Source of the DNA: Isoetes taiwanensis
Lineage: Eukaryota > Streptophyta > Lycopodiopsida > Isoetales > Isoetaceae
Length of the DNA: 64,000 bases
Assembly: GCA_021234155.1 (NCBI GenBank)
Contig: JAJEKV010000008.1
Coordinates: forward strand, 12,480,962 to 12,544,961
Reading direction: 5' to 3'
Shown here: positions 48,490 to 60,706 of the stretch, one piece after another
Numbering within the stretch: position 1 is the first letter of the stretch
How the letters are laid out: the number at the start of each line of letters is the position of its first letter
Made by a program: the position numbers and the translations under genes
The notes under the pieces: generated by a model
Database searches by the model: none
Seen by the model: the letters and a program-made list of their open reading frames with translations, nothing else
Told to the model about the DNA's origin: nothing

Positions 48490-51400
48490 CCGGATTATAA
48501 GAGACGAAATGAGAAAGGGGCAAAATTGAAACCCAAATCATGGCCGAGGAAATCTTTCTGATTTTTGGCAAATCGGAATTATTTTCCGGCCACCAAAACC
48601 ATCGAAACCTTAGGAAATGAAACTAAAAAAAAATTCTAAAAAATTTTCGGAACCCCGGAAAAACTAAATTTAAACAATAGGATATGGCGCGATTTTGGAA
48701 TAGACATAATCCCAATTTAATTGAATGATGGTTGATTGTTTTTAACGGTTTAAAAGTATTAACTTTAGATGAGCTTAGTATCTGCGGATTATGATCCGAA
48801 ATGGAATTTTCTAAGAGATTATGATGATATAATAACATGTTCGTTTTTTGCAGAACTTGCGAGCTTACATAACACCGTCGTGCCATGCATATACCCTGCC
48901 ATCTCCAATCCAACCGTTACACCATGTAAAACCTGGATATCCTTGTAGTTCAATGAGTCCTAATTCATTTAAGCATACTCAACCATTGCTCCCTTTCGAA
49001 TCCATGTACAACATCAACCCCACTCCCATATCTATCACTGCTGCTTTCCACCGTATTAAAATCTCCAACCAGAATCTGGTATATCTCGATCGAAGTTTTT
49101 CAATTTGTTCTTCACACTGGCCTATAAGGATGATCTCTGCCTGGCTTGATTATGTGCATAAATATTTATCACTCCCTATTTTTTACCATGAGCATGTTAG
49201 GTTACTATTGCGCACCTCCCAAAATGATCTGTATAAGTCGATAAAATTTTCAACTGTTTTCTCCATGCAATAAAGGTTCCCACACTAGAACGGCCACTAG
49301 ATAATATGATGCCTACATATTATTTTCCTAATATATTAAGCAGAACCCTTGCTTCTTCTTTTTACATTTATGCTCTTGTAAACAAGCAATATGTGGACAC
49401 ATTTTTTTCAGTGCTAGAGAAAGCTTACTGCCTTTGGCCTCAAAGGATTTTATCCCCTGATATTCTAGCTCAGGATTTTATGCTCCATTGGAAATACCTT
49501 GGACTATTTGGATGATGCTGCCTCATGACGTTGTTCTTCCAAACTTGATGTAACTCTCCTTTTTCTTCCTATTCCATCAATAAGATGCTTTATATTTTCA
49601 TCCATTGGCAATTCTGCCCATCTGATATTATGCACTGGTAACTCCCCATTATCAACTTGAAATTCCATTGCCTATATTCAGCAAATGCTCCCTTATTGTG
49701 ATTCTCTATTGTTGCTTGAACATTGGAACAGTTATGGCCAGTGATATTTTTTGTTATACCCATCGGGTTAAGCAACCTCTTTCCCATTTGATTTTTGAGT
49801 CTGCCACCACTTCTGTGCTGCTGCACTATAGCCCGTCCCTCTTGATTCAAGGTGATCCATCCCATTTTTGGGTTGCCCCTAGGGGGGCAATCCCTTGTTT
49901 ATGTGGGTTTTTGGCATATTCATGGTATATGCTAGCATATACCTAGAATATGCCAAAACCGCTAAAACCTTGGCCGTAAGTTTGTAAATGCTAGGTCATC
50001 CCCTGTTGCCCGCGTTGCCGCGTGCATACCGCTAACTTAGGAAGTTTGGATGCATGGAGGCCATCTTGGAATGATGCAACTCCTACGATCCGGCATTTGC
50101 CTCGTTTCCCAACAGACCGAGTCAGGGTTTTTTCTTGCTTCATTTTCTGCTAACTATTTTCCAGGAGGTTTGATCGGCGCCAGTTAGCTATGGTTTCCAT
50201 GGCTAGCTTGTTTTGTCTCCCCTCTGAAGGCTATGGTGGCATTTCTTTGGATAAGTAAGAATTCAAGCATCACTATTTTAGTGTTTAACCTAAGAAGGAT
50301 CATTGCAATGCGGACCTCTAAAGATCTGCTTGAGCCGCCGAGTCAGCTTCGGATCTATTTGCAACATGCCCAAATAGATACACAGCAGCAATCCTGGATA
50401 ATTTGGGACGAGAGAACAAGAATTTTTAAAGATTTTCGACCTTAATTTATGATGAGAGGAAGAATGGTATTCAATCAAGTCACAGGTTGAAATGCGAGCT
50501 TTTAAGATATTACGTTCCTGTTCTTCAAGATAAATTTTGGTAGTTTGAGGACCTTCCGGTGATTATGGCAGCATCTTTTGGATGAAGATTATGGCAGCAT
50601 CTTTTGGATAAACACGGTACACTTTTCTTGCTCGCTCGAGCGTTTTTCTTATATTCCTTGCATTTGTGACACTTTTAAGGCCCTTATAGAAGGGATCTCT
50701 TTGTCAACCGAACTTGGATATTTGAGGCCTCCATTTTTCTTCTATGTTTGGTTATCAACCTTATTTACTTTGTCATTCACAGCCATGATTGGCAAACCGC
50801 ATCCGGATCTTATGGATCATTTTGGCATGATTTGTTTTGGTACGTTTACGGAATATTATGTCTCGTAGTTTCTAGTTGAAACCGATGCTTGAAAAGATGT
50901 TGCGGTTGTCTTGCAAAATGCATGGAGGTCGTTGCAGATCTCATTTCTAACTTTGTAGCGAGATGGTTCGGATGGGTGCGAAACATTCAAGATATAAGAA
51001 AAAAGTAGTTTGTTGTAGTGCAAAAGCACGGAGGACTTTGCGGTGCAGCTCTTATTTAATGAGTGCTAGTGTGCCTTACAAATGCGGGAATAAGGCAACA
51101 AGGATAGCGTGGGCTGCATGAAGCTTGACAAGAGGAAGAGGCGGGTTGTCTCTAGCTTGTGTATCATATACCAATTTGTGAATAGTGCTTGTGTTATTGT
51201 GCTTCTTTGGCGGTGTGATAGTGTAGTTAAGTAAGTTTCATTTCTGTCAATTCAAGAGTCATGTATGGATCGAAACATAGACATAGCATCTTGGATATTT
51301 GTAGTTCACTTAATGATCGAGGGATTGGAAAAATTGAGATATGGAGTTATTATGCCACTAAGCGGCTTAAGATGAGGACCATGGGGATTGTGGAAAAATG

Positions 51401-52500
51401 ATAATTTGTCTTTGAGCGTGGGCAAAGGGATGTGGAGAATTAGGGATAGCCTTTTTATAATAAGCAATGAGCATTGCGGGTTTTGTTGGGGAGAAAGCCA
51501 AACTATGTTTGGGGAAAGCCAAATTACGGCATCTTGGGAGAGATAAAGCAACAAATTATGGCGGTGAATGGACAACATTGTTATGTGTTGGTAGCCCATT
51601 TAAAGATGTCTAGAGGTTAAGAGGCATGCTTATGCAAGTAAAAGGTGATTAAGCAATTTGGTGAAAAAAAGATGTGTTAGGAAGGAATTTACAAGATATA
51701 CCAACGTAATGCTATGTGGGATGTTTGTTATGGTTGAGAGGTGGGATTGATGCCGTTCTGGGATAATGAAATATAAAGAAGGGGAAGTGAAAAAAGTGTT
51801 TTCATCAATGTCGGCCACGGAAATCTTATGCTTTATAGGATGTCAACGTACCATATAGACCTAACTATTCCTAAGGATTTTGTATTTAAGTGTCTAGCTG
51901 CATTATGTTTGTAAGCTCAATTTTGTCCAATCATAACATATGAATATTTGTTTCTTTTTTTGTACCTTGGCGGATGCATGGAGTTAATGAGAATACCAAG
52001 CATCCCACTTCTTCATCACCGCTCTGCTACAGGTTTTCCAATCCCTATTAAATTCATGCATTCAAGAAGCGCAACATATAATTTGCTATTGCTCTGAGAC
52101 TTTTGAACTCTTGTGTGCAACTCTGGAATTGCCTGATATGCTTAAGGACACAATTAAAGATTCACCAAATATGAGGGCATGTTGCATACCCCAAGAGAAG
52201 GTTGCGGGTTTCATCTTATTTGCTTAGTCGATCTTATCGGGGTTATGTTGTCCCTCAAGCCCGGGCATCATAAAGGGTGTTTGTCAAAATATTCAACTGG
52301 AAAATAATAATACTAGTGGCTAATGGTTGTCTTCCAATGTCGGAAGCACCTTGAGCCCGATAAAAACATGTAGGGCTATCAAGGACAAAAATTGAGAGTT
52401 CTTGCCGGAAAAATAATTGTACATGCTTCAAATATGAGGATCTTGAAAAAGCAACATGTAAGTTTTCTTTAGGTACTACTCTCTTATCCTAAGCGCATTA
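48490..52500. other. Mostly non-coding; weak coding-like stretch at 48.85-49.95 kb
   Basis: Plus frames at 48848-49273, 49306-49515 and 49668-49946 are open but do not give a recognised family. The middle one contains a W-M-M-L-P-H-D-V string in a neighbouring frame that faintly recalls DUF4283-type gag proteins. The rest (50-52.5 kb) shows no gene. A 25-bp direct repeat 'gattatggcagcatcttttggat(g/a)a' occurs at 50560 and 50586. Confidence 0.3.
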
Positions 52501-52542
52501 TGTCTTTAGGACCTAGCTCACTATATGAACATGGTTTTATGT

Positions 52543-53909
52543 TGCGGAAAATCTTGTTGGGGCTGGAGGATGCGATAAAGTGTACATGGGTATATTAAAT
52601 GATGGGAAGGTAGTGGCTGTTAAATGCTTGAATGAAGGTCTTTGGAGCGAGCGAAGAGCTCGACCAGTAGAAATTCTCGGTACTTTAAGCCACCCTAATA
52701 TTGTGAATTTACTTGGTTCTTGTGTGGATGAAAGAAGCCGATTCTAGTGTCTGACTTGTCCTCTAATGGGAACACGGAAGAGAATCTTTATGGTAAGAAT
52801 TCTTGAAAAGCATTCATTGCATGCTCCACATTGCAACATCGTTTTTACTTCATATTTTGCAGGGAAAGATCTCAAGTCGGTGTTGCCTTGGGAAGCAAGA
52901 TTTAGAATTGCGGTGGATCTTTGCCAAAGATTTCGCTATTTGCATGACTCTTGTCCACGACCAATTATTCATAGAGTTGTGAAATCGACAAATATTCTTT
53001 TTCATTGAGATTTTCAGGCTCGGGTTGGTAAATATAATCGAGAAATGCTAAAGATGAACACCAGCGATGATGCTAGTGCATTCGGATATGTCGACTTTAG
53101 ACTTGCAAAGTGGGCTCCATCAAATTCATCCCATATTACATGCCCATATGTTGTTGGAACTCTAGGGTATAAACACTAATAACCTTTATCTACAAAATGA
53201 CATCTCACACATACTAATTCATTTGTTTACAATCTCAAATACAGGTACCTGAATATTTCATGTTTAGGAAAATAAATGAGAAAAACGTCATTATACTCAT
53301 TTGGTGTAGTGTTTGCTGCGACTTATAACTAGAAGACAACCAATCGATGTGTCTAAGCACGAAGGACAAAGAGAATTTAGTGGCATGGGTAGGGAAGATT
53401 TGCAAATATGTTTCAGTGACCCTTCCTAATGTTGGAGTTTGAGTAGACCATTGCTTGAGGCGAGAAAATATGGGGGAGCTTATTGATCCTCAACTAAAGA
53501 GCCAATACAATGGCGTTGAAATGAAAAAACATAGCTTGATTTCGCGTTTGTTGCTTGTTTGCGCCCGATCATCTCAGTTTCGTTCTAGAATAAGCAGGGT
53601 AGGCTTACTAAATGAAACAAATTATGCATTATCAAACAACCTTTTATAAAATTCCATCTAAATTGTGAAAATTCACCAAAACATTGTTTTTAGGTGAAAT
53701 TGTTGGTTGGAGAAGAACAAAATGGCTTGCAATGGCCTGCAACAAAATTTGGTGAATCGTTCAACGGGTCATATCTCGATGAAATTGGGGAATCCGACAT
53801 CAGGAGACATTTGGCATTAGCCATGGTAGGAGTTGATGATGATTTAGCTTCAATTAGTGCGCAGGCCAACATATCGAGCACGGGAAGAATACCTTGGAGG
53901 AAGGTTTAG
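52543..53909 (+). pseudogene. Receptor-like kinase pseudogene
   Basis: The plus strand encodes pieces of a plant receptor-like kinase in order: the glycine loop G-A-G-G-C-D-K-V-Y (52559 on; the third loop Gly is Asp), V-A-V-K, E-I-L-G-T-L-S-H-P-N-I-V-N-L-L-G (about 52670-52715), a stop at 52746, L-P-W-E-A-R-F-R-I-A-V-D-L (52885 on), the catalytic loop I-I-H-R-V-V-K-S-T-N-I-L (52960-52998; the catalytic Asp of HRD is Val), a stop, D-F-R-L-A-K-W instead of DFG (about 53095), a possible intron near 53170-53245, Y-S-F-G-V-V, E-L-I-D-P-Q-L-K-S-Q-Y (53473 on), and a typical tail V-K-L-L-V-G-E (53690-53909). The essential residues are lost and stops are present. Extracellular and membrane parts were not found. 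Confidence 0.8.
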
Positions 53910-53949
53910 CTTTGGCTTGGCTTCTTTGAGGGGGTATGTGGGGTATGGG

Positions 53950-54690
53950 ATAAAGCCTTGAAAAGGTTGGGGCCCATTATATAACGATTTTCATGAAGGA
54001 TCCGCCCTCTTGGTGTGTTGCTTAGCACTAAGAGATTATTGTGTAACATTTGGCATCACAACCAAGGTTCAATTAGTGGCAGCCACCACCATGTAACTAA
54101 CTAACTATAACTTTCCCACCATGTTGTGGATCATGTATGTTACTACAATTTCAACTTGCACCATCTGCTATATGCCATTTGTGATCCTAATAATTTGGTT
54201 CCAATTCAAACATGTATGGAATATATCCAAATACCCAGATGAAGATACCTAGTTCCACACTATATAGAAATGCTCCATGTCGAATGTTTATTTCCTTATC
54301 TAATACATCCACGTGATGTGACTCGTTTAATGGTGCTATAGATGAAGACCTATAGCTTAAAATATTGTGAGTACTGGGAAGTGATGACATTGCGAGGTTT
54401 GGAGTTAGGCTATGCATCAATGTTTCATTCCTCTACAAAACCTGCTCCTCAGATGTTTGAAGCTCTTCGTGACAAAAAATTGATCAGAGGTCTTCAAGCA
54501 GTTCTCTCATTTCTATGCTAACAAAACATGTATTTCCATTCTCTGCTCTATTACACTTGTCCTTATGCTTCTGCAATACTTCTTCCATGCCGAGCACCAA
54601 ATATTTCTTCAGGCCAATTCCAATAAAGTCATGGTATCAAGTATTCTATTGTCTAGTTAGTAGCAATTTGAATTGATTGTCAAAACATGA
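53950..54690. other. Region without a recognisable gene
   Basis: No gene, RNA or repeat recognised. Confidence 0.45.
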
Positions 54691-54699
54691 CTTTGGACT

Positions 54700-54868
54700 A
54701 TGATTTAAGCCACATCACCCTCCGGCCATGGAGGGCAACCCGCCGTGCGCAACACCTTGTTTCCTTCACTTTTGATTCGAGAAGCATGTTGCCATTGTAC
54801 TTGACTTTTTATAATTAATGAAAAAAACCTACTCTTACTTTCAAAAAAAAAAAAAAAAAAAAAAAAAA
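54700..54868 (+). mobile_element. Retroposon 3' tail with long A run
   Basis: 'tttttataattaatgaaaaaaacctactcttactttc' followed by A27 (54842-54868). The wording matches the tail at 33640-33687, so both come from one non-LTR family. No coding part is recognised. Confidence 0.5.
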
Positions 54869-54875
54869 CAATAAT

Positions 54876-55105
54876 AATTATACCACGACCATTCCCTCGT
54901 ACGGGATGCAACATTTTCCATTACCCAATCCATTTAATAGCTTAAGCATTTAATTAGACTAACTGCTTTATGATATCACATTCCAGAAGCTCCTATAAGC
55001 TTTTAATAGCCCTGTCACAATAGCATTCATGCAACATCGTAACTGCTTGTACCCAAAGTCATGGGCCCAATATGGTATGGTCACATCTTATAATACTAAC
55101 AAAAG
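54876..55105 (+). repeat. Direct repeat, copy A
   Basis: About 220 bp starting at 'attataccacgaccattcc' and ending near 'aaaagcactta'. It is repeated with about ten percent change at 57105-57350. Confidence 0.8.
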
Positions 55106-57104
55106 CACTTAAAGAACCTTAAAGATCTGGTTGGAGATGGTCCTTTTTACTAATTTTGGTTTAGTTCTTAGCAATTGCTAGTTTATCTTTGGATAAATTC
55201 TTGGAGCAGCAAGTATCTGCTAATTGCTGGTCTCTCCAGAAAGCTTACAGTAGTTGATAGGTAAGTATTTACTTGGATGTCTTTTTGGATATTTGTTTTG
55301 TTAGTTGTCATCTTATAAATATGTTGTCTTCTAGATTATTGCACTGCTAGCAAATGAACATAATCATCTAGAGCTAGAATTAAAAATGCAGCTGATAATA
55401 ACCAACTTTTTTCCTGTGCTCACATTTAATAGGAAGGATTTTGGGCAGCATCTTTGGCCCTCATTTTTGGGCCTAGTCGACATATGTAATTATTTGATGA
55501 GGTCATTCTTTGCATTAAGGTTGTAGCCAAACCTGAATACAAGAGGGTGTATTTTGATATGCTTTACCTATATCTGATTATGTTATATCTGATTATGTTA
55601 TATAAGATGACAAGAAGAGTGTTGAGATTGAAGCAAAGGCAACTGCACATGCAACAGGAACAATTTTTGTCCCCATAAGCTGGCACTTGGATTCTTTAGC
55701 TGCTTGTACATTACAACACATGCCAAGCTGAGATTTGAGAGAATTGATGGCTGCATATTGTAAATTTTGTGTGTTAATAATGGTTTTTCATGGCTGAAAT
55801 TCTCTTCATACTGAAATACTGGGAACCATCTTATTTGCATGATCAATATATAGTTATGAATTCAACCATGTCTTAAAATCCTGCATACTTTGACATATCG
55901 ATTGGAAGGGCATCTTTGTTATGTTCTGTTTTTAGCTTGGAGGTAAATGTAAGGTAGGGGGTAAGTTAGATGAATAATCTACTCAACGTAAAATTATAGT
56001 CAAGGGTAGGGTAAATTAGGATTAGACTCGGTGTAAAAGTAAGGAATAGGGTATTTTGCTTCGACAACACAAGACTGTATACATAGGGGTTTCTATAGAG
56101 GGCAAGCTGTATACAGAGGGGTTTCTCTAGGCCCAAGGAATGCACATGCCATGTCTCCCTTATATAGTGGTGAATCCCCCGGGTCCAAAGGACATATTAG
56201 CCACAATACATATGCAACACAATGTAGCAATTTGGTCCAGAATCTTCTAGATCAACCATGCTCTCCAGCTACACCGTCTCCATTAACCTGGCCACTGCTT
56301 GCTAATTGATTGCACATGCACTCAATGGGCTTAGTCCTCATGACTAAGTGGGGATCCCTGGCTGCCAGTGCATGCATGGAGCATCCTGAAAATCTTGGAT
56401 AACAAGAACATAAGCACAAGCAAAGACATCAGATCCTACGTGATTAAAATTCCAGACAATCACAACGTAATCCAATGAAATATAGCACAGTAGCATCAAA
56501 AGCAAAGAACATAGCATAAATACCAAAACATCATGAGGCACAACTTCGGGACAATGGGAAGCTCAGTTAGCCTACGTGCAGGCCCTGATAGGATGAAAAT
56601 GCCCAACAAGTGGGATTCCAAGCCCCGTAGTGGGAGTGGTGGGTGGAACCTCTTATGCACATACCCTCTCAGCGCACGGCTAGCACTGGAGGATCTCTTA
56701 CCATGGAGTCACAGAGTTGGCGTAGCATCCTTGCTAGGAGAACTACGTCTGGTATCACAGAACACAAGAACATAATATACAAATATAGATGACATGAACA
56801 TGCCGGAGCAACCCAGGCGATGGAATCTAGAAGCCCGACCCCAGAGGATTCAAGAAAAAACAAAATGCCAAGACAACAGGTGCAATACAAAGAGAATGAT
56901 TTGTGATATTCATCACAAGTTTAGCATAGCTCATACCCTTGCCGAGATTGCCCTTACCACCTAACCATGCCAAAGTAGCTATCTCGATGATGAAGACCAT
57001 GATGACGATCGAAACATGCTGAGGAAGTCTCAAGCATTGTTTCAAACTGCTATAGGTCCAAATCCTCTGCACTTCATTAGCACATAGAGACATTAGCACT
57101 CTTA
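55106..57104. other. Region between the direct repeats
   Basis: No gene recognised. A local duplication 'ctgtatacataggggtttctatag / ctgtatacagaggggtttctctag' is at 56072-56130. Without TG...CA ends, primer site or coding part, there is no support for an LTR element here. Confidence 0.4.
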
Positions 57105-57350
57105 AAATGATTATACCATGACCATTCCCCCATACGGATGCAACATTTTCCATTACCCAATCCATTTAATGGCTTAGGCATTTAATTAGACTAATTGTTC
57201 TATGACATCACATTCCAGAAGCTCCCATAAGCTTTTGATAGCCTTTCTAGCACAATAGCATTCATGCAACATTGTAACTGCTTGTACCCATAAGTCAAGG
57301 GCCCGATATGGTCACATCTTGCAATACTATTTTAATACAAAAGCACTTAG
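57105..57350 (+). repeat. Direct repeat, copy B
   Basis: Second copy of the repeat at 54876-55105, in the same orientation. Confidence 0.8.
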
Positions 57351-59345
57351 GTAAGGTTTTTAATATGGAATATTAAAAACCACTTTCCTTGGCTATGAGA
57401 TTTATTAGTGCATCTAATATGAAAACTCAAAGATTTCGCACTTCCGGCTTAAAAGTCTATAAGGTCTCACGACAGCAACTGCATTTAGCGCTTGTTATCT
57501 GATCCTGAATCAAGGCTCCATCTTCAACAAAAAAAAACCAATATCATGGATTACACATTTTCTTTTTATTAATCCAACTTCTTCTATCTTTATGTAAGGT
57601 TAAACGACAATTTGTTTACAAAACATACAGAAAAAGGGACGACAAACTAATGGAAATGCAGGGTTGGGGCGGGGATGGAGTTTTTTCTTTGATTGACATG
57701 ATTGTCTTGTGGAGTTTGTGCGTTTTGTGGAAGGGCAGGGGATGAAGAACAATAAATGCCAACCAAAACATTAAGAATGGTAAAGATAAAATCTGCACGC
57801 CATCTACAAAAAAGAAAGCAAATTCGACACGTGAACGGATCAAAGAAGATAACATATGAAAAAGCTTAATGATTTGCATCCACAAAAGACTGTTTTGGAT
57901 GAATTCTATTATTCTAGGTAAATACAACATTAAAACAAAATTGCAAAGACTAAATTCTTATGCAGGGAGGGTACTTAATTACCAAGACCCATCAGAGGTT
58001 CCAAATTCTTGGTGGCTTCGGCCGACTATAATAGCAGTTGCTCGTAGTTTATCTGCCTTCATCGAAAAACCTTCTTCCTCATACAGGGCAGCCTGCTCCA
58101 ATAGCCAGCACAGATGTCGAAGAGGGGGTAAAGCTAATCCGCAAGCACTCCACCGCCCTCCAAAAACTGTTTGTCAAATCTTCAGAAGCTGAAACAGGCT
58201 GGTGCTGGGGCTGAGCAGTTCAGGCCATGGCCATGTTCGACGGAGTTCGTGCTGCTATTTTGAAATGGGGACGGGCATATTGTTTCCAAGCCCGAAGTGC
58301 AATTACACGTGGCTAAACATAGGACACACGTGGTGTACACGTGTATAGGATGGAATTGCATGAAATGATGCACCTCGAATTAGGCAACCCTACTAATAAG
58401 ACAACAATAACCAACAAATAGATCTCCTTTGTAGCTTTTTGGAGCTGCCCACAATGAATCGGCAGTTCTAGTGCCCAAATCGACACTCTCAAGCCAATTT
58501 CGATCAGTTTCAAGCCTAAATCTACTCTTTCCAAGTAGATTAGAACTAACCCAATAAATCTAATCAATTTCGGCCAGCTTCTTGGATTCTGTAATTTCAT
58601 CCCTTGATTCATCTTATATAGTTATTAGCTTCTCCGATTTCGTTGGTTTGTTTAGTCTTAGTTGATGCAGTCCAGGCTTGATGCAATCTTCCAAGCTCTT
58701 GCCTCTTCAATGCTCTGCTCCTTCTCTGCTTTCATGCTCTACAAAAGCTTTTCCTCCGTGGCAATGGGGCCACAACGCCTCAAGGTATGTTGGAAGGAAA
58801 AACGAGCCCAGTGGCTCGCCAGATTGAATGTGCAGAAGCACAGGTGCAAACAGAAGCAGACTGCCATAGCTTGAGGCGATACCTAAATGCTTGCTTCCTC
58901 AGCAAGCTCTGGGATGCCAACACTCTTGAACACGTCAAGACAACACATTATCTACGTACCATCTACCTATGAAAAGGCGTGGGCTCGTTGCCTACCCACC
59001 GTCTTCGAATTGAGATAAGCAGATGAATCGGGAAGCCATGCTAGGACATGCTTTGTTGTTGGTGTTGCCAAATGGGAGTAGTTGAGGATGAATGCCATAC
59101 CCTCCAAAGCTGCCCAACGTATATGATCAAATTTGTGCATTCGGATGTTGGGATCATATCTGAAGGAGGTCATGGATGTGCATGATCAGCTTTGTCCTCG
59201 GGCGCTTGCCTGACTTGTATATATTTCATGATATGTATATTTGTACTATTTGACAGCACTCTTATTGCTGCCACAGCTTTTCCCTCGAAAACCCTTGGAT
59301 GGGGGTTTTTAACTTTCGAGGCGATGTCGTCTGCTGCGACGAAAA
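57351..59345. other. Region without a defined gene
   Basis: Open plus frames at 57869-58192, 58662-58874 and 58787-58972 have coding-like composition in parts (for example A-E-A-Q-V-Q-T-E-A-D-C-H-S-L-R-R-Y-L) but no recognised family and no consistent exon structure. Confidence 0.35.
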
Positions 59346-59348
59346 ATC

Positions 59349-59455
59349 CATTCTATTCTATTCTATTCTATAAAATCCATTCTATTCTATTCTATTCTAT
59401 TCTATTCTATTCTATTCTATTCTATTCTATTCTATTCTATTCTATTCTATTCTAT
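59349..59455. repeat. TTCTA microsatellite
   Basis: About twenty units of TTCTA, split once by 'taaaatcca'. Confidence 0.97.
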
Positions 59456-59719
59456 AAATCAAAAGAGGCAAAACCCTTGTTTATATGCTCTTCACGCTGC
59501 ATGCATGTCAAGCATGTGTACACACATACATAAGTACGCATACTAGATTTCATACTAGGCCGAGTCAACTTGGCCCAGGGTTATGCGGTAGAGGGCGGAT
59601 ATTTCACATATAAGGCCAAGGCCTTATGTGCCAAATATCTGACTGAGGATGTACGACCAAGGCCACGCATTTTTGGTTATTAGCTAAGGTAAAGATCGGT
59701 AACCACCTTATCGGGCTTA

Positions 59720-59795
59720 TATGGGTGGGATAGTAATGATAACTAGTTATCAGTACCTATGGGTGGGATAGTAATGATAACTAGTTACCAGTACC
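59720..59795 (+). repeat. Two tandem 38-bp units
   Basis: 'tatgggtgggatagtaatga...cagtacc' occurs twice with a single difference (gttatc/gttacc). Confidence 0.95.
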
Positions 59796-59897
59796 TTATC
59801 AGTACTCTACCAGTACTGTAACTAGTTTTCAGCTTGCGCCAATATAGTGATAACCAAAAAATAAGGACTCTACAAGAGTCCAAGAGTCTGATAAGGA

Positions 59898-60118
59898 AAG
59901 TAAGTCCATAAATTATGTTACATGCAATAGTATTGTAATAAGCCATATGCCTTTCCAACTCGTTTTGGAAGTAAGTCCATAAATTATGTTACATGCAATA
60001 GTATTGTAATAAGCCATATGCCGTTCCAACCCGTTTTGGAAGTAAGTCCATAAATTATGTTACATGCAATAGTATGCAATAGTATTGTAATAAGCCATAT
60101 GCCTTACCAACTCGTTTT
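59898..60118 (+). repeat. Three tandem 71-bp units
   Basis: Units start 'aagtaagtccataaattatg' at 59898, 59969 and 60040. The third has a 10-bp internal duplication (atgcaatagt). Confidence 0.95.
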
Positions 60119-60706
60119 GTCACCCAAGAAAATGATTCTAAACACTCATATGCTTCATGTTCACATTGTCTTACATTATTAGTCCCAAATTTAGCAAATA
60201 CGTAGTGGATTGGCACCTTATCGGATTGTTACCCTGAAGGTGGTGATAGTCTTAGTTGTTGTTTCAAAGATTTTGAATTTGTAGTTAGGTGCTAGGTGGT
60301 GCATTAAAGAGTCTTGCTAAATGTAGCTTACATCGAATTTGCCTTAGATAACACTGTCGCTGTACTTATTTTTTAGTTAGACTCTTCTTCTTCTTCGAGA
60401 CTTCTTTTTTACTTAAGCCTTATGCTGATTATAAAGTGGATAGGGGCAAAAAGAGACAAAATGGCATCAATCATTCCAGTATACATCAATCAAAATAATG
60501 TACAAATTTCAAGAATACGGGTTAATGCTCACGTAATGATTTAATGCTCATTGTAAGCAAACATCCCAAGGTTTCCTAGGATAATAAGCTAAACTGCACA
60601 TGTTTCTTCAAAATTTGGTAATTCAACTCATCTTCTTTGTCTATAAGCCGTTTACAATGTCCTAGACTTTGCGTCATCCTTCACAAAACTTTGACTCAAC
60701 TCTTCA
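60119..60706. other. Region without a recognisable gene
   Basis: AT-rich 3' flank of the HKT pseudogene; nothing recognised. Confidence 0.45.

Noticed and set aside
54876..57350. LTR retrotransposon with 220-bp LTRs
   Set aside because: The repeats do not begin TG and end CA, no primer site or purine tract borders them, and the inside is non-coding.
59192..59533. Open frame of 113 codons
   Set aside because: Most of it is the translated TTCTA microsatellite.
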